DNA of 64,000 nt from the NCBI GenBank assembly GCA_030998225.1, contig JAPYXD010000714.1:2790001-2854000 (forward strand). The letters are read 5' to 3'. This document shows positions 44,641-56,265 of the stretch, piece by piece (position 1 is the first letter of the stretch; each line of letters starts with the position of its first letter). Position numbers and translations under genes: made by a program. Origin of the DNA: Diplolepis rosae (taxonomy: Eukaryota > Arthropoda > Insecta > Hymenoptera > Diplolepididae). Under the pieces are notes generated by a model, which saw nothing but the letters and a program-made list of their open reading frames with translations, had not been told where the DNA came from and ran no database searches.

Positions 44641-45377
44641 TCCGTTTTGGAAAAACTAAGGCAAATGGCTTGGCCTTATCACAACATTTTTTTCAGAAAA
44701 AACGGTTTTCACGAATGTGTCTGTCTGTCCGATAGAAATATCGGATTGATTTGCGCTTTAGCATAATTTATGGGAGGCGAAAAAGTAAGGACAAGTTCGT
44801 TAACCTGCAGTATCCGACGAAGATTGTGAAAATAAGAGCATTAATTGTGTTTTTGGAAAAACCTTATTGAATAAATCAAAAATAAAACTATTAATTTCTT
44901 ATAGTGCTTACGTTATAAAAATTGTTTACTACACAAAGATCTACAACTTTGAAACACAACATTGTTTTATGAGATGTTTATTTTTTTCAATTTAAAAAAT
45001 ACTATTTAAAATTGAAAATTCCACTTCTTTCCAGAATATGTGAATAACGAAAGAAATGTAAGGATGTAAAGTTGTTCGCTTTAATAAGGTCTACAATTAT
45101 TATTGAACACAGTTTATGAAAAAATGTATATTTTTCGTTTTAATTTTGAAAACTCGAGCGCGAGTATCGTAATGAGAATATGTTTTTTTAGGCCGATAGT
45201 GCTTTAGGTAAATTGTATTTTTTTTTACTCGAAATTAAATCAAATTTAGTAACTTAGAGAACATTTAGTTCACATTTACTTTATTATAAAATTGACTTGA
45301 ATTTCAGGATATTAAATTACAAGAAATAACTCAATATATGATATGAACTCAAATCTCAAACAGTATTCATATAACCA
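44641..45377 (+). repeat. Repeat F, copy 5
   Basis: AAAGTAAGGACAAGTTCGTT at 44785 and the downstream TTATAAAATTG.CTTGA block shared with 42125. Interrupted at 45377 by the solo LTR. Confidence 0.75.
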
Positions 45378-45497
45378 TGTGACGGACTGGACATCGGCAG
45401 TACACTCAGTCACGTTCTCCCCCACCAGCATACCGACCGGCGCGCGCAGCAGTGACCCCCCACTATTCTCCGCCTTCCCCCACCACGCGCGGACAGG

Positions 45498-45504
45498 TAT
45501 AAAG
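45498..45504 (+). promoter_or_regulatory. TATA box of the LTR
   Basis: TATAAAG in a GC-rich context about 120 bases from the LTR start, at the place expected for a U3 promoter. Confidence 0.55.
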
Positions 45505-46571
45505 GGAAGGCCGTAGAGCCAAGAAAAGGCAGTTCGCCCGGGGCGGCAAGCCGGGTCACACCGGAATGTCGCACTGGGCGGAGGCAAGGAGATGCCTTTC
45601 CTGACGGGTACTACCACAGGAAGGTATCTCCAGCACCCTCCGACTTCCATACTTGGTGAAGCGGGATCGAGCACTGGCGAATGGGTGCTCCCATGGTCGG
45701 CTTCAGACATGGGCCGGGAATCAGCTTCAGGTGTCCCTGACTGTTCCTGGCCCCGACATCCCTGGGTGATGACGTCACACCCAGACCGGGCTAATCCCCA
45801 GAGGATGCCGCGTCGAACACCGACAAATGGGTGCTAACTTGACCCGCATTTGACCCACACTTTTCACCCGAACTTGAACCGAACTCGACCCCGAATTTTA
45901 ACGCGAACTTGACCCGAACTTTTAACACAAACCTGACATGAACCTGACCCACACTTTAGCGTAAACTCGACCCGTACTTGACCCGCACTTTTGTCGCGCA
46001 CTTCACGCATACTCGACTGACTCGAACACTGTCGAAACCGACCGAACGCGCGCCGAAACCGATACCGGACTCCGCCAATCGCGCGACACCGCCTCCTCCC
46101 CCCTCCTTCTAATGACCGACCGACCGACACACCCGAAACGCCGGCCCCCTGGATACCGCCATGGCCGGGGACCTGAGGGCATGACGCGGACCCTGACACC
46201 GCTAGGAGCGCCCTACCCTATGACTACACCGACTCGACCGCACTGACCATACGTACCCGAAGGAGAGGGGACAGGGGCGCTTATGAGCGCTACATGACCT
46301 TTTCTTTATATTTGTATTCCAGAAACACGAACCAATAGGCCAATGCCCACCTTTCCTTTCACCTCCGCTTCACGCATTCCAGCAATCATACACACACACG
46401 CGCGCGCGCGCGCATGCACATGCCCATACTCACACGCACACGTAAACTTATTTACACTGACACCGGTCGACGCCAAGCTCTTCTAGTTTATATCCATTCA
46501 CACATTTACACACGCTTCCGTTTAAGTCTAATTGTATTATTATTTATATGTATTTTTCTACATCTTTTCTA

Positions 46572-46577
46572 AATAAA
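46572..46577 (+). terminator. Polyadenylation signal of the LTR
   Basis: AATAAA (within CTAAATAAACTTTATC) about 125 bases before the LTR end, consistent with the R/U5 region. Confidence 0.5.
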
Positions 46578-46703
46578 CTTTATCATTTAAATTGTATACG
46601 ACCGTCTCAACGATTATTTCATCATCCTACTTCCCCACTCCTACCGAACCCTGGCTGTCTGAAGCGTCTGGTAACCAGGGGGAAAGTAGTGATGTTACAA
46701 CCA

Positions 46704-47446
46704 TAACATTTTATTATATTTGTGGTACAGTTTTCATGTTTTCTTAATCATTCTCAGTTGTATTTTAGACATTTCAGCCTTTTAGAGCGTTGTGACTTCT
46801 CGTTACTTCAGTTACATTTAACCAGTGTACAATGCAACGTTGTCACATATGCAAACTGTTTAAAGACTCGAGTCGGTTTTGCAGATCGTGGAAGTTTTCG
46901 CCCATCACCACTATCCCGTGTGAAGCCTCACACAATCAAACGCCGCGTGTCGGTTTGCCCGCACTTCCTCGCTTTAAAACCATGCGGTCGGCAGTGATCC
47001 CAGAACGTGGGAGCTGGCGGCCCCCACCACGCTCTTGTGTGGGAGCTGTTGAGCCAAGATCGAAAATTATGTTTCTCTCGGCTTTGAGTCAAAGTGGCGC
47101 GAAGCAGACGACAAATTTAAAATCACGAATTTTATCATTTAAGATATTACCTTTCTTTCTTAGATATTTTTAAAAACAGTCACCTTATATGAATATCTGA
47201 ACATTTTATTTTAAATTTTAGGATGATTTAAACACTTAAAAAATAATTTTTTATTGAAATTTAAAGTCAATAAATTTTCAAAGTTTCAAAACAAAATTTC
47301 GATTTCCATATTTTTTAGCTAGGCAAATCCAATAATTCAATTAGAAAATTATGTAGAGAATATTATATATTAAGGAATGATAAAATATGATATTGGAGTT
47401 TAAGAAATGAAATATTAAATTACTTGAGCAATACATAAATTATATC
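46704..47446 (+). repeat. Repeat H, copy 2, 5' part
   Basis: Contains the hairpin-forming GGGAGCTG...TTGAGCCAAGATCGAAAATT block and AGTGGCGCGAAGCAGACGAC. It runs to AATACATAAATTATATC, where the hAT-type palindrome is inserted. Confidence 0.75.
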
Positions 47447-49572
47447 CAGTGATGTGCAAAATAATTCGACTCGAGTCGGCTTTTCGACGTGATCGAATGT
47501 TGGATTTTTCGTCAACCGACTCAAGCCTGAGTCGCTTTTCGACATTTGAATACGAGCAAGCGCTGAGTCGAATGTCGGTTTTTCGACAACCGATTCACAC
47601 GTAAGTCGCTTTCCGACATTCGAATACGAGCAAGCGCTGAGTCGAATGTCGGATTTTCGACAACCGACTATTGAAATGTAAATAAATACAGTAATGCTTT
47701 CTATATGTAAAGGAAAATTTGAGGTTACGAAAAACAAAAAGCACTAAAATTCCACAAATAAACAATTTAAATCTCGCATTTTTTCCCTAAAACGTATAAT
47801 ATTTTATTGGACAAAACTGTTAAAGCTTTTGCATACATTTACAACTCTGAAGGTTCTCGGATTTTGATGAAATTTACACTTGTATGTATTGGTGGTCATC
47901 AAAAAGCAAGCAATCCGTATTTTTTTTATCGGTCGAAAAATATTTCCAAGGGGTAATAACAACCCCTAAAGTTCAACCCTAAAATTGACTTTTATCAATT
48001 TTAACGTAAACTAGAAAATATTTTCGTGTTAAATCAATTGCATGAATTAGCCTAGTAACGTGCAATTAGCTTGACAAAGAAATATTGACCAGTTTAGGTT
48101 AAAATTGATAAAAGTCATTTTTAGAGGTGAACTTATTAAATAGTGACTTATTGATCAATTTCCATGCAATTTTATAGGCAAATAAGTCCAAATCAAAGCT
48201 AATACAAGCTTGAGAATAATAAAAGTTTTTGATTTGCCAGCTTGTTGATAACTATTAGTATGACTATTATTAAACGTAAGATTATGTTTCAAAGTTGATG
48301 AAAAAATTTGAATAAATTTTTTTTAAAATGAAAGCACCTTTCATAAACTTTCAATGTACGCAATAAAAAGTTATGAAAATTGAGTGGAACACTTGTAAAA
48401 ATGTATTTTTCAACTAAGAAATTTATAATCAAATTTCCCTTCGTTGCAAAATTGAACTTTTTTATTAAACAATGATGATTTTCAATGTAAAATAGTGAAA
48501 TCTATCGATAAAAAAATCAGCATCACTATATCTACTTCTCAGGTCCGTACAGGTTAATTGTTTATTAATTTGTTTATAAGGCCATAAGTCATAAACTAAC
48601 AAACTTTCCGACTCCAGGTTTTGCAACATAATTGTTAATAATAAGAAGTACTCGGACGTTGTTGAATGGCGCGATATGAGTAAACAAAGCCTTTGAATGA
48701 TTGTTTATTTAAGAGTCATAAACATTATCTATTATTATTCATAACTTTTGACCTAATTAATATTTTTTTACTGTCAGCATCTAGTTTTGTAGGGTTTTTC
48801 ATGAGGAAAAAAAGTTATTAAACTATTTTCCGATAAAATGAAAAGAATCAAAGATATAAGCGAAAAACGTGAAATTTCGTTAAAAAATTATTAATAATCG
48901 TAATTTAAACAATGGCGTCCATCGATTAGACACCACGGGAAAAGATATGTTGTTTCACTCATTTTTTTACACCTAAACTCAATTTTTCACCCTGCTCCAA
49001 GAAAACATCGCGCTTTTCACTAAATCGCCTGGACTATACGTTAAAATTCATAAAAGTCAATTTTAGGGTTGAACTTTAGGGGTTGTTATTACCCCTTGGA
49101 AATATTTTTCGACCGATAAAAAAAATACGGATTGCTTGCTTTTTGATGACCACCAATACATACAAGTGTAAATTTCATCAAAATCCGAGAACCTTCAGAG
49201 TTGTAAATGTATGCAAAAGCTTTAACAGTTTTGTCCAATAAAATATTATACGTTTTAGGAAAAAAATGCGAGATTTAAATTGTTTATTTGTGGAATTTTA
49301 GTGCTTTTTGTTTTTCGTAACCTCAAATTTTCCTTTACATATAGAAAGCATTACTGTATTTATTTACATTTCAATAGTCGGTTGTCGAAAATCCGACATT
49401 CGACTCAGCGCTTGCTCGTATTCGAATATCGGAAAGCGACTTACGTGTGAATCGGTTGTCGAAAATCCGACATTCGACTCAGCGCTTGCTCCAATCGAAT
49501 TCAATTCGACTCATTTCTCAGCTGAATCGAATCGAAAATTAGTCGGTTAAATTCGAATAATGCACATCACTG
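47447..49572. mobile_element. hAT-type palindromic element with perfect 8-bp duplication
   Basis: The left end CAGTGATGTGCA and its exact complement at the right end (TGCACATCACTG) are flanked by ATTATATC on both sides (47439..47446 and 49573..49580). 47447..47995 and 49045..49572 are inverted arms of about 530 bp. They contain a tandem subterminal block (GAGTCGAATGTCGGTTTTTC, two units on the left). The ~1-kb centre has no recognisable transposase, so this is a large non-autonomous foldback element. The termini resemble those of the 1718..4863 element. Confidence 0.9.
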
Positions 49573-50074
49573 ATTATATCTAATGACACACTCAAAATTA
49601 TACAGTAGAGTTTCTTCTCTAGTATAAGGCAACATTGAAAAAATTTCATGCAAATAAAATACTCTGAAAACTTTTTGAAATACGTAATATTATTCACATA
49701 TGAATTTCATTATAAAACTGTGAATACAAGGTTTCAGTATTCAAAAAACCAAAATTACATCTAAATTGATTTTCAACCTTAATTTCTTATTTATTTTGAA
49801 TAACAAATGTTCCACTCAATTTTTTAATTGATACACTTGATTCACGTATTATAAATTTTTTTTAAAACTATTTAGTTCGAAATTAATATTTTATATAAGA
49901 GAAATCGTAAAGTGTAATTTCGTATGCAAATTTAGATATAATTTTAGTTTTTTGAATACTGAAACCTTTTATTCACACTTTTATAATGAAATTCATATGT
50001 GAATAATATTACGTATTTCAAAACGTTTTCAGAGTATTTTATTTGAATGCAATTTTTTTTTCAATGTTGCCTTA
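49573..50074 (+). repeat. Repeat H, copy 2, continuation (hairpin part)
   Basis: 49600..49780 is inverted relative to 49895..50074 (ATAAGGCAACATTGAAAAA; TTTCAGTATTCAAAAAAC). The left half keeps the site into which the next mariner inserted on the right half. Confidence 0.8.
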
Positions 50075-51313
50075 CCAAGGGTTTTAGTTGAATTATGTCG
50101 TTTTTTTCAATAAAGAAAACACTTAATTCTCCAGGGAATCTCAAAAAAATTTTATTTAAAGTATTGACCATTGGATTCTACACATTTTGCCTATCTTTCA
50201 GGCAAATCATGGATACCATTCCAAAAAACCTTTTTCTCTTTCAAGGCAAACCATTCGACGAGCCATTTTTCGACTTCTTCAAAATTGGCGAAGCGCTGCT
50301 CTGCGAGTGAGTGTCCCATCGATGCGAAAAGGTGATAGTCGGACGGGGCGAGGTCTGGAGTGTACGGCTAGTGCGATAATATTTCCCCATTCAATGCTTT
50401 TAATGTGTTCTTCACTACTTTAGAGGTATGAGACGGTGCGTTGTCATGTTGCAGGATAACTTTGCCATGTCTTCGGGCCCATTCCGGCCGTTTTTCGATC
50501 AACGCATGATTCAAATTGATTACTTTTTCTCGGTAGCGATCCGTATTCACCGTCTCACCAGGTTTTAATAACTCGAAGTACACCACACCACACTGGTCCC
50601 ACCAAACACAGAGCATTGTCTTACGGCCAAAGTGATTTGGCCTTGGATTCGATAGAAAATAAATCCATTTTTCGTCCCCCGTGACAATTCAATGCAGAAA
50701 AGATTACCTTTCGAACCGTTGAAGCAGCATTTCACAAATGGTTTTTCGATTTTCCATTTGTCTATCGTTCAGTTGGTGTGGTACCCATTTTCCATACTTT
50801 CGGATATTTCCCATGGCTTTTAAACGTTGGAAAATTGCTCCTCAGGTCACATTTAGTGTTTGTGCCAATTGTTTTTGCGATTGGGTTGGGTCTTCATCCA
50901 GTAACGCCTGCAATTCCTCGTCTTCGAACTTTTTCGCTGCACCAGGATGTTCATTGTCTGTTAAATCGAAATCTCCACTTTTAAATTGACGAAACCATGT
51001 CTCACATCTTCTAATCACTGGAGCATGTTCACCATAAGTTTCTACCAGCAATCGATGAGCTTCAGCTGCTTTTTTCTTTTGATGAAATAAGAAAAGCAAC
51101 GAATGCCGCAAATGCGATTTACTTCGATCGAAGCTCGACATATTCACTGAGGTAAACAACTATGATGCTATTATTTTGGCAGAATGTAATTGTGTATTTT
51201 TGAAGGTTATTGCCCATAGAAAAATATGACATAGATGCCAAATCATAGAAATGTATACATATCTCTAGCGACATCTATGAGTAAAACCGGAAAATTTCAA
51301 CTAACACCCCTGG
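50075..51313 (-). mobile_element. Mariner, copy A, near full length
   Basis: The ends CCAAGGGTTTTAGTTGAA (left) and (reverse complement of the right end) CCAGGGGTGTTAGTTGAA are flanked by TA on each side (50073..50074, 51314..51315). Length 1239 bp, close to the usual mariner size. It sits in the right half of the H hairpin. The left half (49622) has the empty site. Confidence 0.9.
50191..51141 (-). pseudogene. Mariner transposase, copy A
   Basis: The start is ATG 51141 (MSSFDRSKSHLRHSLLFLFH). The first helix-turn-helix is followed by FKSGDFDLTDNEHPG and the frame stops at NVT* (50842). Downstream in the same family order come LKAMGNIRKYGKWVPHQLND, FFELLKPGE-like YFELLKPGETVNTDRYR, VILQHDNAPSH and LAPSDYHLF, with 34 residues between the second and third Asp. 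An extra stop (H*PYTPD) and frameshifts are private to this copy. The stop in LPER* at 50191, where related transposases usually have Trp, and the NVT* stop are both shared with copy B at 52061. The protein is dead. Confidence 0.92.
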
Positions 51314-52060
51314 TAATTACGTACGTACCGAGGAAGAAATTTTGAATCTAATTTATGAACGCATGATCTAGTTGATTCGCAATCCGCAAATCAGATGAGC
51401 GCGCAGGTGCGATCATCACGCTGTCGACTTCGTGTCAAAGTGGCGCGAAGCAGACGACAAATTTAAAATCACGAAATATATCATTTAAGATATTACCTTT
51501 CCGCCTTGAATTTTTTCAAAAACATTCACCCAAAATGAATATCTGAACAATTTACTTTAAGGTAGTACTGTCGGTACGTAGCTAATCAAATGAGTACTTT
51601 TTCTCATTTGCTTCACGTAGTATCTAAATTTGTCAACGTCGCATAAGAAAGCGACTATACATGTGTGTATAGTAGATGACTTCTTACGATAAGTGAATGA
51701 CGCGCGCTTTCACTTATTCTGTGACGTTGCCACATCTATTAAATCGCAGCCGGTTACTGGAGAAAAATTATATTTTTGCTTACTCAATTGGATTTTGCTA
51801 CGCTTACACGTATCCAAATGAGATGTTTTAACTTGCAGAATGATGCTTATATTATCATTCAATGCAACAGTCATTTTTATTAAAATCTGAACGATTTTTA
51901 TGGCAGGATTAGAAAATTATGTAGATAATACTATACATTAAGAAATGACAAAATATGATATTGGAATTTACAAAATAGAATATTAAAATACTTGATCATT
52001 ACATAAATTATATCTAATTATACACTCGAAATTATACAGTAGAGCTTCTTCTCTGGTACA
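51314..52060 (+). repeat. Repeat H, copy 3, with an unassigned insert
   Basis: 51430..51550 matches 47085..47205. 51560..51890 has no counterpart in the other H copies and is probably another small insertion without recognised ends. 51900..52060 matches 47330..47446 plus 49573..49622. Confidence 0.6.
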
Positions 52061-52232
52061 CCAGGGGTGTTAGTTGAAATTTGCCGGTTTTACTCATAGA
52101 TGTCACTAGAGATATGTATACATTTCTATGATTTGGCATCTATGTCATATTTTTCTATGGACAATAACCTTCAAAAATACACAATTACATTCTGCCAAAA
52201 TAATAGCATCATAGTCGTTTACCTCAGTGAAT

Positions 52233-53230
52233 ATGTCGAGTTTCGTTCCAAGTAAATCGCATTTGCGGCATTCGTTGCTTTTCTTATTTCATCAAAAGAA
52301 AAAAGCAGTTGAAGCTCATCGATTGCTGGTAGAAACTTATGGTGAACATGCTCCAGTGATTAGAACATGTGAGACATGGTTTCGTCAATTTAAAAGTGGA
52401 GATTTCGATTTAACAGACAATGAACATCCTGGTGCAGTGAAAAAGTTCGAAGACGAGGAATTGCAAGCGTTATTGGATGAAGACCCAACCCAATCGCAAC
52501 AACAATTGGCACAAACACTAAATGTGACCTGAGGAGCACTTTGTCAACGTTTAAAAGCCATGGGAAAGATCCAAAAGTATGAAAAACGGGTACCACACCA
52601 ACTGAACGATAGACAAATGGAAAATCGAAAAACCATTTGTAAAATGCTGCTTCAACGGTTCGAAAGGAAATCTTTTCTGCATAGAATTGTCACGGGGGAC
52701 GAAAAATGGATTTATTTCGAGAACCCGAAGCGGAAAAAGCACGGCTTTCACCTGGTGAGGTCGGCCCATCGTCTCCAAGGCCAAATCGCTTTGGCGGTAA
52801 GACAATGCTCTGTGTTTGGTGGGACCAGTGTGGTGTGATGTACTTCGAGTTATTAAAACCTGGTGAGACGGTGAACACGAATCGCTACCGACAACAAATT
52901 ATCAATTTGAATCATGCGTTGATCGAAAAACGGCCGGAATGGACCCGAAGATATGGCAAAGTTATCCTACAACATGACAACGCACCGTCTCATACTGCTA
53001 AAGTGGTGAAGAACACATTAAAAGCATTGAATTGGGAAATATTATCGCACCCGCCTTACTCTCCAGACCTCGCCCCGTCCGACTATCACCTTTTCGCATC
53101 GATGGGACACTCACTCGCAGAGCAGCGCTTCGCCAATGTTGAAGAAGTCGAAAAATGGCTCGTCGAATGGTTTGCCTTGAAAGAGAGAAAGGTTTTTTGG
53201 AATGGTATACATGATTTGCCTGAAAGATAG
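52233..53230 (+). pseudogene. Mariner transposase, copy B
   Basis: The start is ATG 52233 (MSSFVPSKSHLRHSLLFLFH). The frame runs to NVT* at 52530..52532, the same premature stop as copy A. It resumes as LKAMGKIQKYEKRVPHQLND, FLHRIVTGDEKWIYFENPKR (first Asp), and after a frameshift near 52745 as TMLCVWWDQCGVMYFELLKP, VILQHDNAPSHTAKVV, PPYSPDLAPSDYHLF and LPER*, again the same terminal stop. The D-34-D spacing is intact. About the last 20 codons are separated by the insertion at 53253. It is not functional, but it is better preserved than copy A in the DDE region. Confidence 0.92.
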
Positions 53231-53252
53231 GAAAAATGTGTAGAATCTAATG

Positions 53253-54421
53253 GGGTAAGTATGGGTATTACTGTGGATGCCCCAGTTACTGCGGTTTCAA
53301 ATAAAACTAATGATATACAATGTTTTAAAGATATATAACGCTACAGAACAATTAAAAACAATTAATTTCTAATCCAAGCATAATAAGTATCAACGAATTA
53401 TCAATAGTTACGATATTTGTAGCTAATTGATTGCAATTTGAAACTCTCATGTTCCCAATTCCCATAGTTTTAATGCTTAGATTTGTTGACAGGTCATAAA
53501 CACGTTCTGAAAAACTTGTTATAATTCCGTTTCTGAAAATAAAATATTTATTGTAATATTATTTTTTGCAAAGTAAATATCTTATTTTTCTAAATATTTA
53601 TGCAAAATAACAAAAAATACGTTTTTTAATCATTTTTTTACCAAAACAGTATTTGGTACATGATTTTCATAGGTGTATGAATTACTGCGATCTGTCAGGC
53701 GGCACTGCATAACCTTTCAATTCATTACAAATGCTTCGTTATGCTTACTTTTTATAATTGAGATTAAACACAATGTTGAAAACTCCAAAATCGTTGCTAA
53801 TGAGGCAAGAGGAAGTCAAGTAATATAATTTTAAGGTAAATTAAATAAGAGTTATAATATTATTTAATCTTAATTTGTTAAAAATGCTTCATGTTCACTT
53901 TTTATAATTTAGTTTAAATAAAATGTTCAACACTCCTTAATCGTTGCTAAAGATTCAAGAGGAACTCAAGTGATATAATTTTAAGTTAAATTAAATAAAA
54001 TTATTAATCTTAATTTGTTACAAATGGTTCGTCGTGTTTACTTTTTATAATTGAGATTAAATAAAATGTTCAACACTCCTAAATTAATTGTAAGTTCACT
54101 CAAAATAATATCGCAGTATTACGCGCGCAGAAATTTGGGTTTCCGCAGCAGTTGGAGCGCAGTAATTGGGGATTCCGCAGTAATTGGTGCGCAGTAATTC
54201 ATGCAAACCCGCAGTAATACCTACATGGAACATTTTTTTTAGATTCGCATTTTTTAAGTAAATCTGGTTTCTTTTCAGGGTTTAAGGACTGCATGCTACT
54301 TACTTAATACCAAATACTGCTTTAAAAATTAATTCGCGACGACTTTTTCATCTCAAAATCTTTTTTTTTAACTTTAAAAGCCGTCTTGATTTTCGATCCG
54401 CAGTAATTGGCACATTTACCC
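53253..54421. mobile_element. Unclassified 1169-bp element with GGGTAA ends
   Basis: The ends GGGTAAGTATGGGTATTACT and (reverse complement) GGGTAAATGTGCCAATTACT are inverted. The uninterrupted mariner (copy A) gives the pre-insertion sequence AATGGTCAA, so the duplication is TG or TGG, 2 to 3 bases. GCAGTAATT or variants recur at least seven times in the subterminal regions, in both orientations. No gene. The short duplication excludes hAT and mariner types. Confidence 0.75.
53724..54084 (+). repeat. ~145-bp tandem repeat inside the GGGTAA element
   Basis: Two and a half units starting TTACAAATGCTTCG at 53724, 53878 (TTAAAAATGCTTC) and 54018. They share ACTTTTTATAATT and AAGAGGAA.TCAAGT. Confidence 0.85.
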
Positions 54422-54517
54422 TGGTCAATACTTTGAATAAATTTTTTTTGAGATTCTCTTGAGAATTAAGTGTTTTCTTTATTGAAAAAACCGGCAAACT
54501 TCAACTAACACCCCTGG

Positions 54518-55489
54518 TATATGTAATTAAGAAGTACTGTGGGAAAGTTTAATCTCGTTTTCATCAATAAAATAATTTTAAAAGGGCAGAATAAATCTTA
54601 ATTTTTATGCTCCAGAGAGACTTTTATGATTATAAAAGTGAATAGTAATAAAATGTATATGTCCTGAAATTTAATTTGTGAAATGACAAGACTGAGACTA
54701 GACCTATTAAAATACACTAAATATTTATAAAACAATCACATATATAATTTTGACCTCAAAAGGAAATCAAAAGATCTTTTGGTTGAATGAATAAAGAATA
54801 AAGTTGCTTATTCTTTAATATTACAAACAGGCCAGGCTTGTTCTCACAAATAATTAAGTTAAGAATTTACTTTCAGGATGACAGGTTGTAAGGAAACCTC
54901 TAGGAATGCCTCTAAAATAATTCATAAGTTTAATATAAAGAACGTGTGAAAATCGTTTTGGAGACTCAAAGTATAACGCAAAAGGAAATCAAAATTATTA
55001 TTTATATTTATTTTATAAGCATGTCTAAATGTCTAAAACCTATATCAATCGTCTCCTGAAGAAAGCCTAAAACAAAACAATTCATTTATAAAATAAAACA
55101 AATCTCATGTCTCCAGGACGATCGTAAAAGATTAATTTGTGTGAAAACATGACATCCCTTAACTAATAAGGGCATAATATTACGTGACCAGAGACTGACC
55201 CCCCCGAGGCGAAAAAACATTATGGTATATGTATTTTGACACTTATGTGCATGCAATTGACAAGCTTAAAGCGCATGTGGACCTAACGCCCATGATTGGT
55301 CACTAATAGGCCTGCCTTTTAGTACTTTAAAGTAAATCCGGACCAATTAAAGACAAGAAAATTCCTGAAAAAGAATTTCAGAGGCAATGATATTAAAGTT
55401 AACGCCTTAAAGACCAAAAATCTCTAGGTGGGGAATTTATGGTTTAAGCCTCAGAGGATCACCCTCTGCACCCTTATACTTTAATTTTA
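54518..55489. other. Unassigned AT-rich DNA
   Basis: The first ~20 bases continue the TA site of mariner copy B. No gene, RNA or repeat partner recognised in the rest. Confidence 0.4.
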
Positions 55490-56265
55490 CTTTTTCTTTA
55501 ACTTGTGTTCGTGCTCGCTCTCAGTTTTTCTGTACTTGGATTTTTCTACAAATATAGTTTCATAAGATCATTTATACATATAAAGAAATTGCCGTTTATT
55601 ATCTTTATAGGATTTCAAACGAACCGCGCACTGAAAAACATTAATCTACTTCGCGAGTTTCGTGATGACGGCCTTGAGATCGGTTCGTCACAACAGAAAC
55701 ATAATTTTCGATCTTGGCTCAACAGCCGACAGCGTAAAATCGAAGTGATGAAGTGGGAACACGCCGATACGGCGCACTTGATTGTGTGTGCTCCCACATG
55801 GGAACGTGGTGGGAGCCGCCAGCTCCCACGTTCTGGGACACAGGGCCGGTCGGCTGTTGAGCCAAGATTGAGAAATATGTTTCACTCGACTCCTTACAAA
55901 AGTGCCGCGAAAAAGACGCCAAATTCAATATTACAAAACACATCATTTCAATTATTACACTTCGTTTTTAGATATTTTGAAGAAGATTGACCACAAATAA
56001 ATTTCTGAAAGATTTTGTAAAACTCTGGAATGATTTTAACACTTAGATAATCATTTTTCAGTAAAATTAGAAGTGAATTAATGTTTAAAATTTTAAAACA
56101 AAATATCGATTTTAATATTTTTAATTTTCGTAAATTTACTGCTTTAATTAGTAAATTATGTGGAGAATATTCTATATAAAAATATGATTAAATATGAGAT
56201 TCAAGTTTGAAAAATAAAGGGTTTGAATATTTTCACAATACATAAGGGTCATTCCATATCAGATT
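55490..56265 (+). repeat. Repeat H, copy 4, 5' part
   Basis: The inverted pair AATTTTCGATCTTGGCTCAACAG (55702) and GGCTGTTGAGCCAAGAT (55852) makes a ~180-bp hairpin that includes GTGGGAGCCGCCAGCTCCCAC. Then the usual H sequence runs to CACAATACATAA. The 161-codon frame 55505..55990 spans this hairpin and is not a gene. Confidence 0.75.

Larger units (their letters stand above)
45378..46699 (+). mobile_element. Solo LTR (1322 bp), Gypsy-like
   Basis: It starts TGTGACGGACTGG and ends ATGTTACA, flanked by ACCA at 45374..45377 and 46700..46703, a perfect 4-bp target duplication as for Gypsy elements. GC-rich in AT-rich DNA. It contains a TATA box, an array of GAACTTGACCC-like phrases at 45838..45990, a (CA)n(CG)n tract at 46390..46415 and an AATAAA signal. 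The long frames at 45312..45837 and 45864..46199 are not genes. No internal retrotransposon region, so it is the product of LTR-LTR recombination. Confidence 0.85.
52061..54517 (+). mobile_element. Mariner, copy B, carrying a nested insertion
   Basis: Left end CCAGGGGTGTTAGTTGAAAT, right end its complement at 54517 followed by TA. Without the nested 1169-bp element it would be about 1.29 kb. It is the same family as copy A in opposite orientation, about 750 bp away. Confidence 0.9.

Noticed and set aside
45312..46199. Three long GC-rich frames
   Set aside because: All inside the solo LTR. The frame length follows from GC-richness and the GAACTTGACCC array.
46832..47173. N-terminal CHICKLF-like start, considered as a THAP or other zinc finger
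   Set aside because: Only one Cys pair with the wrong spacing, and the frame passes through a repeat H hairpin.
47420..49550. Similar 105- and 80-codon frames starting MFFVTSNFPLHIESITVFIY
   Set aside because: They are the same sequence read from both arms of the hAT-type palindrome, with no domain.
55505..55990. 161-codon plus-strand frame
   Set aside because: Runs through the hairpin of repeat H. The homologous region at 46830..47170 does not preserve the frame.
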